From: AP-15 sp963799085
GTDB taxonomy: Bacteria; Pseudomonadota; Alphaproteobacteria; ATCC43930; CGMCC-115725
Length of the DNA stretch: 64,000 nucleotides
Direction of reading: 5' to 3'
NCBI GenBank assembly: GCA_963799085.1
Contig: CAWCWA010000015.1
Coordinates: forward strand, 124,001 to 188,000
Under the pieces are notes generated by a model. It was given only the letters and a program-made list of their open reading frames with translations. It had not been told where the DNA came from and ran no database searches. Numbering within the stretch: the stretch's first letter is position 1; every line of letters begins with the position of its first letter. This document shows positions 18,676-27,608 of this stretch, in pieces. The translations under genes were made by a program, and so were the position numbers.

Positions 18676-19914
18676 ATGTTGCACCTTTTCAGACTGTCGG
18701 CGGGAGCACTGCTCTTCGCCGGGATATTGGCCCCGCTGCTCGGGACGCGAGCTGACGCGGCCGACCCCAAGGAGGTCGAGATCGGGCTGATCGCGCCATT
18801 GTCGGGACCGTGGGCGCGGCAGGGCTATCTGGTGCGCGCCGGCTCCGAGATGGCGATTGACGATGTCAACAAGGCAGGCGGCGTCAAGGCGCTCGGCGGG
18901 GCCAAATTGAAGCTGATCGTCGCCGACGCCGGTGACAACCCGGAAAAAGCCAAGAACGCTGCACAGCGCCTGGTTTCACAGTATCCCGATCTGGTCGCCG
19001 GCGAGGGCTCCTGGCTCAGCTCCTTCACGCTCGCCGTCACCGAAGTGACCGAGCGCGCGAAACTCCCCTGGCTGACGCTCTCCTACGCCGACAAGATCAC
19101 CGACCGCGGCTTTCATTATGTCTTTCAGAGTTCGCTCCCCGGCGAAGAGCAGGCGAAGGCGACCCTGCCGTCGATCATAGCGCTCGCCACCAAGGCGACC
19201 GGCGCCAAGCCTAAGACAGTCGCGATCATTCAGGACAACACCGCGGCACCGATGAGCTTCGTCAAGCCGATCGTCGAAGGCGGGCTCGACAAGGAGGGGA
19301 TCAAGCTCGTCGCCCACGAGACCTACACCCCGCCCCTCTCGGACGCGACGCCGATCATCCAGAAGCTCCGCTCGGTGAAGCCCGATTTCCTCTTTCTCGT
19401 CGTGTCGAGCGTGCCCGACAACGTGCTGCTGCTGCAGAAGCTCGCCGAGATGGGCCTGTCGCATGCGCGTCTGCCGGTGGTCGGCAATGGCAGCCCGCTG
19501 GTGACGCCGGAACTTCTCAAATTGACCGGACCCGAGATCGTCGACGGCGTCATGACGGTGCTCGCCAACTGGCCGATCAAGGGCGATGAACAGCTCGTCG
19601 CCGAGTTCAAGAAGCGCACCGGCGAACCGTGGATGAGCCAGGACAGCCTCTCCGGCTATGGCCATGTGATGATCATGAAGGAGGCCCTGGAAAAGGCCGG
19701 CATCGCCGACCGCGAAAAGGTCAACGAGGCGATCCACGCGATGGACACGACGACCGGACCGGCGAAGTTCTTTCCGGGAGATCGGCTCAAATTCGATTCC
19801 AACGGCCGCCGCACCGGAGCGCTTTTGATCATCGTGCAGTGGCAGAACGGCGAGCCGGTCACCGTCGGACCGGCGGAATTTGCCATGGCAAACGCCATCT
19901 GGACAAAGAAATAG
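18676..19914 (+). CDS. ABC transporter periplasmic substrate-binding protein (LivK type)
   Basis: The ATG at 18676 follows GAGGGAGGA. A signal peptide ends at RADAADP, and a 385-residue type I periplasmic binding protein follows. It opens EVEIGLIAPLSGPWARQG and has ADAGDNPEKAKNAAQRL, then the hinge-region FLFLVVSSVPDNVLLLQKL. Proteins of this length with the AQRLVSQYPDLVAGEGSW pocket loop usually bind aliphatic amides, hydroxy acids or aromatic acids rather than strictly Leu. It is the last gene of the transporter operon (livH, fused livMG, livF, binding protein), about 27 bp after livF. Confidence 0.9.
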   Translation: MLHLFRLSAGALLFAGILAPLLGTRADAADPKEVEIGLIAPLSGPWARQGYLVRAGSEMAIDDVNKAGGVKALGGAKLKLIVADAGDNPEKAKNAAQRLVSQYPDLVAGEGSWLSSFTLAVTEVTERAKLPWLTLSYADKITDRGFHYVFQSSLPGEEQAKATLPSIIALATKATGAKPKTVAIIQDNTAAPMSFVKPIVEGGLDKEGIKLVAHETYTPPLSDATPIIQKLRSVKPDFLFLVVSSVPDNVLLLQKLAEMGLSHARLPVVGNGSPLVTPELLKLTGPEIVDGVMTVLANWPIKGDEQLVAEFKKRTGEPWMSQDSLSGYGHVMIMKEALEKAGIADREKVNEAIHAMDTTTGPAKFFPGDRLKFDSNGRRTGALLIIVQWQNGEPVTVGPAEFAMANAIWTKK

Positions 19915-20039
19915 ACGCGTCCGAACCGCGCCGCGCCGCGGCCACCCGGTCGCGGTGCACCAGTCCGGCAAGCCTCCGTGGCCACAACCGCGTGGCGCAT
20001 CTCTTGCGGGGCAAGTTCGGCCATTGAGGGACCGAACCG

Positions 20040-21447
20040 ATGACCGGAAATCGGCTATCGTCTTGTCTGATCCGCCTGAGGCCTGGCGCTCGCGGCGCTC
20101 GTTCTTGCGCCGGTCCTCGCGGCGAGCGCCGCGCCGCCGCTCGGCGCCTATAATGCCGACATCAAGGAAAGCTCGATCTCGGGGATCTCCTCCGGCGCCT
20201 TTATGGCCGTGCAGTTCGGGGTCTCGTGGTCGTCGATCGTCAGAGGTGTCGGGGTGATTGCCGGCGGGCCTTATTATTGCGCACAGGGCACCGCGGTCGA
20301 CGGCCTCCTGGGCAATCTCGGGCCCGCTCTGACCGCGACCGGCCCGTGCATGAAGGGCCCTCCCCCCGACCTCAAGCCGCTAATCGCGCAGACCGATGAA
20401 TGGGCGCGCGGGGGTGACATCGACCAGCCGCGAAATATCGCAAATCAGCGCCTCTACATCTTCGCCGGCTATAACAACTCGGTCGTCAATCCAACAGTCG
20501 GGGAGGCGGCCTACCGCTTTTACCTGCACTATCTCGGCGATCGTGACCCCGGCAATCTGTTCTTGCAAAATGCCATCGGCGCCGGCCATTCCCAGGTCAC
20601 GGTCGAGTACGGGCTGGCGTGCAACAAGAACGAAGGTTATTACATCGACCATTGTAACTACGACCAGGCCGGTATCATCCTTCAGCACATTTACGGCGCG
20701 CTGAACCCGAAGAGCCGGGATGCGCTTTCCGGCAAGCTGCTGTCGTTCGATCAGCGGGAATTTACCGAGCCGGAGTCGCCCGCCTCCTACAGCATGGCCG
20801 AGACCGGATATGTGTACGTTCCCGCGGCTTGTGACGCCGGGCAGCCATGCCGGGTCCACATCGCGTTGCACGGCTGCAAGCAGAATTTCGACACGATCGG
20901 CGATCGCTACATCCGCCACGCCGGCTATAACGAGTGGGCCGACAGCAATCGCCTGATAATTCTCTACCCGCAGACCATCGCCGGCAATCCGGCCGAATTC
21001 GAGCCGCTGAACCCGTTTGGCTGCTGGGATTGGTGGGGTTACACCAACTTCAATTACGCGGTTAAGGCCGGCCGGCAGATTGCCGCGATCAAGGCCATGC
21101 TCGATCGCCTCACCAGCCGGTATCTGCCGAACGAGGCGGAGACGAATGCTTCAGTTCCGCCCAGGATCGTCGTCAACGATGTCTCGGATACCGGCGCCGC
21201 ACTCGCCTGGACTCCGCTTGCCGGCGCTGACGGCTACGCGGTTTCGCGCGCCACGGACGGCGACGACACTTTCGCGCCGATGGGCTCGGTTGCGCAGCCG
21301 AGCTTCGCCGATATGGGCCTGCACCCCGCCACGTCGTACAAATACAAGATCACCGTTGCCGGCGGGTCGAACTCGCTGGCCGTGACGGCGACCACCCTTC
21401 CGGCGCCGCCGCGCTGCGACAACCCCGGCGCCTGCGCCCTGCCGTAA
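20040..21447 (+). CDS. Secreted polyhydroxyalkanoate depolymerase, type 2 catalytic domain
   Basis: The ATG at 20040 has GAGGGA ten bases upstream. One frame break near 20080 interrupts the signal peptide, after which LALAALVLAPVLAASAAP leads into the mature protein. The lipase box is at the N-terminus (SGISSGAFMA), ahead of the oxyanion-hole segment IALHGCKQNF. That order defines the type 2 arrangement of extracellular short-chain PHA depolymerases. The last 85 residues look like a fibronectin III-type module (GAALAWTPLAGADGYAVSR, TSYKYKITV). It should hydrolyse polyhydroxybutyrate or related esters outside the cell; the polymer is inferred. Confidence 0.82.
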
Positions 21448-21589
21448 CCGCCGACGCATCGCCAACCCGAAGCCGCACCGGATTTGGGCTTTCGAACCCG
21501 ACCGGGTCGACGGGTATCCCGTTATGGTTCGCCCGCGCAACGCGGCGTAGGATTAGGCGTGTCACATTCTTCGCATCGGGCGGGAGCGC

Positions 21590-22808
21590 ATGAACCGGCT
21601 GCTTGAGGATCTGCGCATCGTCGAGATTTCGGCCTTTGTCGCCGCACCCTTGGGCGGCATGACGATGGCGCAGATGGGGGCGGAGGTGATCCGCATCGAC
21701 CCGATCGGCGGCGGCATCGACCATGCCCGCTGGCCGGTGACAAAGGACGGCGCCAGCCTCTATTGGGCCGGGCTCAACAAGGGCAAGCGGTCGCTGGCGC
21801 TCGCCCTCGACAAGCCCGAGGGGCGCGAGATCGCCCGCGCGCTGGCGACCGCCCCCGGGCCCGGCGCCGGCATCGTGCTGACCAACCTGCCGCCGTTGCG
21901 CGGGCTCGACTTCGCCGCTCTCAAGGCCGGGCGCGACGATCTGATCATGCTTCGCCTGATCGGCAATCGCGACGGCACGGCCGCGGTCGACTACACGGTC
22001 AACGCGGCGAGCGGCTTCCCGCTGGTGACGGGACCGGGAGGCGGACCGGTCAACCACGTATTGCCGGCCTGGGACGTGGCCGCCGGGCTTTACCTCGCAA
22101 CCGGGCTCCTCGCCGCCGAACGCCATCGCGCCCGCACCGGCGAGGGCCAAGAGATCGTGCTCGCGCTCGCCGATGTGATGCTCGCGACCGTCGCCAATCT
22201 CGGTTATGTCGGCGATGTCGAGATCAACGGCAGCGCGCGCCCCGCACTCGGCAACGATCTTTACGGCAGCTTCGGCCGCGACTTTGCCACCGCCGATGGT
22301 AGGCGGGTCATGATCATCGCGCTGACACCCCGGCAATGGCGGGCGATCGGTCAGGCGACGGGTCTCACCGAACGGCTGGCGATGATCGGGCCGATGCTCG
22401 ACGTCGATCTCGAAACCGAGGCCGGGCGGTTCGAGGCGCGCGATGCGATATGCCGCGGTGCTCGGCCGCTGGTGCGCCTCCCGCAGCCTCGATGAAATCC
22501 GCCGTAACTTCGCCGGGACCGGCGTGCTCTGGGGCCAGTTCCAGGATTTTGTCGAACTCGTGCGCGGCGACCCGCGCTGCTCAGAGGTCAATCCGCTCTT
22601 CGCCCGGATCGAGCAGCCGGGGATCGGGCGCTATCTGACGCCGGGCCTGCCGCTCGACTTCTCCGCCTCACCGCGCGAACCGCCGTTTCCGGCGCCGCTC
22701 CTCGGCCAGCACACCGACAGCGTCCTAGGCGAAATCCTGGGGCTTTCTTCCGGCGAGATCGCGCGGTTGCACGACAACGCGATCGTCGCCGGCCCGGACG
22801 GGCACTGA
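21590..22808 (+). CDS. CaiB/BaiF CoA transferase, close to 2-methylfumaryl-CoA isomerase (Mct)
   Basis: The chain starts MNRLLEDLRIVEISAFVAAP and contains GAEVIRIDPIGGGIDHARWP, YWAGLNKGKRSL, VNHVLPAWDVAAGLYL and the family Asp in LALADVMLA. The tail (GTGVLWGQFQDF, EQPGIGRYLTPGLPLDFS) lies in another frame, rejoined near 22450. This series agrees closely with what I remember of Mct from the 3-hydroxypropionate cycle, which shifts CoA between carboxyls of mesaconate. Other CaiB-family CoA transfers remain possible. It begins a three-gene set with the CoxG-like and TPP-enzyme genes. Confidence 0.75.
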
Positions 22809-22812
22809 GCCG

Positions 22813-23418
22813 ATGATCAAGATCAGCGAAGAGGTCACGATCCCCTCGCCGCCCCGTACGGTGTGGCCGCTCTTGAGCGATCCCCAGGTCGTCGCCTCCT
22901 GCATTCCCGGCGCCAGTCTGACCGCCTCGGACGAGGGCGGCGTCTATCAGGGCACGGTCCGGGTCAAGTTCGGGCCGACCGTCGCGATCTTCCGCGGCGA
23001 AGCCAAGCTCAGCTACGACCACGAAGAGCGGTCGTGCCGGATCGAGGGACGCGGCATCGACGGCCGCGGCGCTTCCCGCGCGCTCGCCTCGGGCCTGGTG
23101 ACGGCGAGCGGGCGGGCGACCACACTCCTGAAGGTCGACGGCAATTTCAACGTCACCGGGCCGCTCGAAACTTTCGCCAATGCCGGCGGCGTCCATCTGG
23201 CGCGCGCGCTCCTCGCGGAGTTCGCCGGCAACATGGCGCGGCTTGCCGCCGAGCAGCCGCTCTCCGAGGACGTGCCGGAAGACGAGGCCGAGCCCGAAGC
23301 GGCCACCGCTGTTGCTCCGCCGGCGCCCGCCGGCGCATTGCAGGGCGGGGCGCTCTTGTGGCGGGCATTTCTCGGCTGGATCAAGGACCTCTTCTCCCTC
23401 AAAGGAAAAACCCGATGA
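22813..23418 (+). CDS. CoxG-like SRPBCC family protein
   Basis: This is a 201-residue protein. The first 150 residues form the CO-dehydrogenase subunit G fold: ITIPSPP-like opening, DPQVVASCIPGASL, then YQGTVRVKFGPTVAIFRGEA and GRGIDGRGASRALASG. An acidic Ala/Pro linker follows, and a C-terminal amphipathic segment LLWRAFLGWIKDLFS that may dock on the membrane. CoxG proteins help molybdo-flavoenzymes attach to the membrane, but no cox or xdh genes are in the window. It starts four bases after the CoA transferase stop and overlaps the next start (ATGA). Confidence 0.82.
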   Translation: MIKISEEVTIPSPPRTVWPLLSDPQVVASCIPGASLTASDEGGVYQGTVRVKFGPTVAIFRGEAKLSYDHEERSCRIEGRGIDGRGASRALASGLVTASGRATTLLKVDGNFNVTGPLETFANAGGVHLARALLAEFAGNMARLAAEQPLSEDVPEDEAEPEAATAVAPPAPAGALQGGALLWRAFLGWIKDLFSLKGKTR

Positions 23419-25080
23419 GCGACAACCAGGTTTCCGACGTTCTGGCGCAGGCGATCGCGGCCGAGGGGGTCGACACCGTGTTCACCCTGATGGGCGACGC
23501 CAACATGTACTGGTCGGCCTCGATGGCCGACAATCAGCACGCCCGCCTGATCCATGCCCGGCACGAGCATTGCGCGGTGGCGATGGCCGACGCCTATGCC
23601 CGCGCCACCGGCAAGATCGGCGTCGCCTCGGTGACCTGCGGCCCCGGCTACACCCAGATCATGACGGCATTGACGATGGCTGCCCGCGGCAACGCGCCAA
23701 TCGTCGTCTTTGCCGGCGACGCGCCGATCGGTGCGTCCTGGTATCTGCAGCAGATCGACCAGGCGCCGCTCGCCTTGGCGACAGGCGCGCATTTTGTGCC
23801 GATCCGCACGATCGACCGGGCGCTCGATTGCGTGCGGGAAGCCTTCTACGTCGCCCGCGCCGAGCGCCGGCCGGTCATCTTGAGCGTGCCGCTCGACCTG
23901 CAGAAGGAAGCCTTCCCCTATTTCCCGGACTATACGCCCTCGACCGACCTCGTGCCGCGCGCCCAGGCCGCACCACCCGATCCGGCACTCGTCGACGAGG
24001 TCGCGGCGATGATCGCCGAGGCAGAGCGGCCGGTCGTGATCGGCGGCCGGGGCGCGCTCTGGTCGGGCGCCCGCCAAGCGCTCGAAGCGGTCGCCGAGCG
24101 CAGTGGCGCATTGCTCGCGACGAGCCTTCTCGGCAAGGGCCTCTTCGACGGCAACCCGTTCGCGCTCGACATCGCCGGAACGTTTTCGAGCGACCTCGCC
24201 CGTGAATACTTCGCCGAAAGCGATCTCGTCATCGGCGCCGGGGTCGGGCTTGGCCATTACACGACCGAGGGCGGCTATCTCTACCCCAACGCCAAGGTCG
24301 TGCAGATCGACATCAACCCGCGCGGGCTGTGGCAGGGGCTGAAGACCGCCGACCTGCACATCCGCGCCGATGCCCGCGCCGCCGCCGAGGCGATCGCCCG
24401 CCGGCTCGACGAACGCGGCATCCGCCGGCCGGGCTGGCGTAGCAATGCGGTCGCCGCCAAGATCGCCGCCGACATCCCCGACAATAAGGAATTCGAGGTG
24501 ACCCCCGGGACGCTCGACCCGCGCCCGGTGATGCGCGAATTGAACGCCGCCATCCCCAAGGATTGGGACATCGTCGTCGCCGGCGGCCACTGCTTCAGCT
24601 TTGCGATGACGCATCTCAAAGGCCGGCCCGGCGGCAAATACCACATCCCGATCGATTTCGGCGCGATCGGCTCGGGCCTCTCGGCGGCGATCGGCGTCTC
24701 GGTCGCGCGCGGCAACGACCAAGTCATGCTGATCGACGGCGACGGCAGCCTCTACCAGCACATCCAGGAATTGGAGACGGTGCGCCGCCACGGCCTCAAG
24801 CTCCTGATCTGCATCCTGAACGACGGCGGCTATGGCGCGGAGTTCGCACAAGTTCCGCGCCTATGGCGTCAACCCCGAGCACGCGATCCACGGCCGCGGC
24901 GACATCGCCGCGATCGCCCGCGGCTTCGGCCTCAACGCCGCGAGGGTCACCGAGATGGGCCAGTTCGACCGCCTCTTCCACGATCACGAAGCGGCCGCCG
25001 GCTCAACGCTCTGGGACGTGCACATCGACGACCTGATCCCGTCGCGCAACTACCGCCGCGTCCATTACGGCGAGGCGTGA
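23415..25080 (+). CDS. Thiamine-pyrophosphate enzyme, acetolactate-synthase-like
   Basis: The protein of about 555 residues has the three-domain TPP layout. The PYR domain contains the activating Glu in HARHEHCAVAMADAYARATG, and the central domain has ERPVVIGGRGALWSGA. The PP domain carries the cofactor motif GDGSLYQHIQELE and the closing NDGGYGAE. A frame break near 24846 splits off the last 75 residues (FRAYGVNPEHA onward). It should decarboxylate or ligate a 2-keto acid or acyl-CoA; oxalyl-CoA decarboxylase-like or acetolactate-like activity cannot be separated by eye. Its ATG overlaps the CoxG-like stop. Confidence 0.85.
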
Positions 25081-25333
25081 GGCCAACCGCCGCAACCCGC
25101 CCACCTTGACCGCGGGCTGCCGCCCTAGCATATGAAGGGCGCAGTGTTCGCGCCCCGGCCTGGGGTGCGTGATCGGGTCCGCGTGAGCGATCCTGCCGTC
25201 AGCAGGGCTGGGCTCGTCTTTATCCTCTGCGCTCCCCGACAGCCCTCGTCACGCGGGTCGTCTCCCGCCCCCGTCCGCGCATGCGACGACTCGCGCGCGC
25301 GTCCGGGCTACCGATGTTACAGAGGCGCCAGTT

Positions 25334-26590
25334 TTGCCGAATTTTTCAGACTTTGGACTAGCAGTACCGATTCTCCGCGCCCTCGCCGCCGAGGGCTACA
25401 CGACCCCCACCCCGATCCAGATCCAGGCGATCCCAAAGGTTCTCGACGGCCGCGATCTTTGCGGCATCGCCCAGACTGGGACCGGCAAGACGGCCGCCTT
25501 CGCATTGCCGCTGCTGCAACGCCTTTCCGAACGCCCGCGGCCGACATCGGCGCGCCGGTGCCGGGTGCTGGTGCTGACCCCGACCCGCGAACTGGCAAGC
25601 CAGATCCTCGAAAATTTTCGCGCCTACGGTCGCAGTCTGCCGCTTTCCGCCGCGGTCGTCTTCGGCGGCGTCCCGATTGGCGCGCAGCAGCGGCGGCTTG
25701 TCTCGGGTGTGGACATCCTGATCGCCACGCCCGGGCGCCTGCTCGATCTGATCGACCGGCGATCGCTCGACCTCGCGGGCGTCGAGGCGCTGGTGCTCGA
25801 CGAGGCCGACCGGATGCTCGATCTCGGCTTCATCCACGCGCTGAAACGGATCGTCAAGCTGGTGCCGCAGCAGCGGCAAACATTGCTGTTTTCGGCGACC
25901 ATGCCGCGGCCGATCGCCAAACTCGCCGAAGAATATCTCAATGACCCGGTGACCGTCGCTGTCGCCCCGGCCGCGACGACGGTCGAATTGGTGGATCAAG
26001 GCGTGGTCTTTGTCGCCAGCGCGGAAAAGCGCGATTTGCTGGCGAAATTGCTAGCCGACCCGGCTCTGGCGCGGGTGCTCGTCTTCACCCGGACCAAGCA
26101 CGGCGCCGACCGGGTCACCCGCCATCTCGACGATGCCGGCATCGACGCTGCGGCGATCCACGGCAACAAATCGCAGCCCCAGCGCGAACGCGCGCTCGCC
26201 GATTTCCGCGCCGGGCGCACCCGCGTCCTGGTGGCCACCGACATCGCCGCGCGCGGCATCGATGTCGATAACGTATCCCACGTCATCAATTTCGAACTGC
26301 CCAACGTTCCGGAAGACTATGTTCATCGGATCGGCCGCACCGCGCGCGCCGGTCTGGCGGGCACGGCCATCTCATTCTGCAGCGACGAGGAACGCCCCTA
26401 TCTGCGCGATATCGAAAAGCTGACGCGGAGCCCGGTGCGTGTGCTGCGGTTGGGCCCCGAGCCTACTCGCGATGAGCGGACGCCGCCGCCGGCAAATCAC
26501 GCGCGAATTCCAGCGGCACAGCGATTGCACCCGATCAGAAACGGCAGACCGCGCAATGCCGGGAACCACAAGGCCCGCGCCACGGTTTAA
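25334..26590 (+). CDS. rhlE: DEAD-box RNA helicase, RhlE-like
   Basis: A 418-residue chain starts at a TTG (PNFSDFGL). It holds every DEAD-box motif in order: Q-motif TPIQIQAIP, motif I AQTGTGKT, Ia PTRELA, Ib TPGRLLD, II DEAD, III SAT, IV VFTRTK, V TDIAARGID and VI HRIGRTARAG. The tail is short and basic, as in RhlE. It unwinds RNA duplexes in ribosome maturation or mRNA decay, commonly induced by cold. The 253 bp before it carry no gene and no structure I could interpret. Confidence 0.92.
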   Translation: MPNFSDFGLAVPILRALAAEGYTTPTPIQIQAIPKVLDGRDLCGIAQTGTGKTAAFALPLLQRLSERPRPTSARRCRVLVLTPTRELASQILENFRAYGRSLPLSAAVVFGGVPIGAQQRRLVSGVDILIATPGRLLDLIDRRSLDLAGVEALVLDEADRMLDLGFIHALKRIVKLVPQQRQTLLFSATMPRPIAKLAEEYLNDPVTVAVAPAATTVELVDQGVVFVASAEKRDLLAKLLADPALARVLVFTRTKHGADRVTRHLDDAGIDAAAIHGNKSQPQRERALADFRAGRTRVLVATDIAARGIDVDNVSHVINFELPNVPEDYVHRIGRTARAGLAGTAISFCSDEERPYLRDIEKLTRSPVRVLRLGPEPTRDERTPPPANHARIPAAQRLHPIRNGRPRNAGNHKARATV

Positions 26591-26614
26591 GGCAGAAATG
26601 CCGGAGTTAGAGGC

Positions 26615-27424
26615 ATGCAGATCCGTGTGGGTTACGAACTGGTCTACGACTGCCCGCAGCCCACGCCGATGCTGCTGATGCTGAGTGTGCATTACTCGCG
26701 CGTCTCGGACATGGCCACACCCGACCATCTTATCGTCAGCCCTTCGGTCCCGGTGCGCGGTTACCGCGACGCGTTCGGCAATTGGTGCAGCCGGATCGTG
26801 GCGCCCGCCGGCCGCACGCGGCTCTCCGCCGAGGCCGTCGTCAACGATACCGGCGAGCCGGACCCGGTCTTCCTCGACGCGCCCCAGCACGCGGTACAGG
26901 ATCTACCCGACGAGGCCTTGGTATTTCTGCTGCCCAGCCGCTACTGCGAGACCGACCGGCTGTCGGACATCGCCTGGCCGTTGTTCGGCAATACGCCGCT
27001 CGGCTGGGGCCGCGTGCAGGCGATCTGCGACTTCGTGCACCAGCACATCTCTTTCGGCTACGAACACGCCCGCGTCGGCAGGACCGCCTGGGAGGGCTAT
27101 TGCGACCGCACCGGCGTATGTCGCGACTTTGCCCATCTCGCCGTCGCGTTCTGTCGCTGCATGAACATCCCGGCGCGCTATTGCACCGGCTATCTGGGCG
27201 ACATCGGGGTGCCCCCGGATGATGCGCCGATGGATTTTTCGGCCTGGTTCGAAGCCTATCTCGGCGGGGAGTGGCACACCTTTGACGCGCGTCACAGCGC
27301 GCCGCGCATCGGCCGGGTGCTGATCGCCCGTGGCCGCGACGCCGCGGATGTGGCGATCAGCACGACCTTTGGCCCGAATACGCTGGCGGGCTTTACCGTA
27401 ATGACCGAGGAAATCGGCGCTTAA
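26615..27424 (+). CDS. Transglutaminase-like cysteine protease family protein
   Basis: The ATG at 26615 follows GGAG, 25 bp after the helicase stop. The 269-residue protein has an N-terminal beta domain (MQIRVGYELVYDCPQPTPM) and a transglutaminase core. The triad is Cys in RTGVCRDFAH, His in GGEWHTFDARH and the following Asp. The spacing is that of the bacterial transglutaminase-like superfamily, thought to act as proteases or amidases rather than crosslinkers. There is no signal peptide, so it is probably cytoplasmic. A role in peptide processing is inferred only. Confidence 0.85.
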   Translation: MQIRVGYELVYDCPQPTPMLLMLSVHYSRVSDMATPDHLIVSPSVPVRGYRDAFGNWCSRIVAPAGRTRLSAEAVVNDTGEPDPVFLDAPQHAVQDLPDEALVFLLPSRYCETDRLSDIAWPLFGNTPLGWGRVQAICDFVHQHISFGYEHARVGRTAWEGYCDRTGVCRDFAHLAVAFCRCMNIPARYCTGYLGDIGVPPDDAPMDFSAWFEAYLGGEWHTFDARHSAPRIGRVLIARGRDAADVAISTTFGPNTLAGFTVMTEEIGA

Positions 27425-27564
27425 ACGCTGGCGTTCAGCCGATCACACGATCGCCCGTCACATTGGAAAATCGAGGTTTTGCTCTGCTGATCCGAGCGCT
27501 GGTCAGAGTTCCCAGCGAGTATCTGCGGTCGGCGACGCTGGTGGGTCCGACCAGGGACGGCGCC

Positions 27565-27590
27565 GTGGCGCGGGCATTTTCCCGCGCCAC
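27565..27590. terminator. Terminator-like hairpin between transglutaminase and groEL genes
   Basis: A perfect ten-base inverted repeat, GTGGCGCGGG at 27565-27574 and CCCGCGCCAC at 27581-27590, encloses a six-base loop CATTTT. It lies 18 bp beyond the groEL stop and between two convergent genes, the usual place for a shared terminator. No T-tract follows on either strand, so it is a strong hairpin rather than a textbook intrinsic terminator. Confidence 0.65.
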
Positions 27591-27608
27591 CGCTCCCGGA
27601 GGCGATCC

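Noticed and set aside
25081..25333. Possible riboswitch or cold-shock leader before the DEAD-box helicase
   Set aside because: No conserved riboswitch core or cold-box could be recognised by eye, and GC-rich pairing is expected by chance here.
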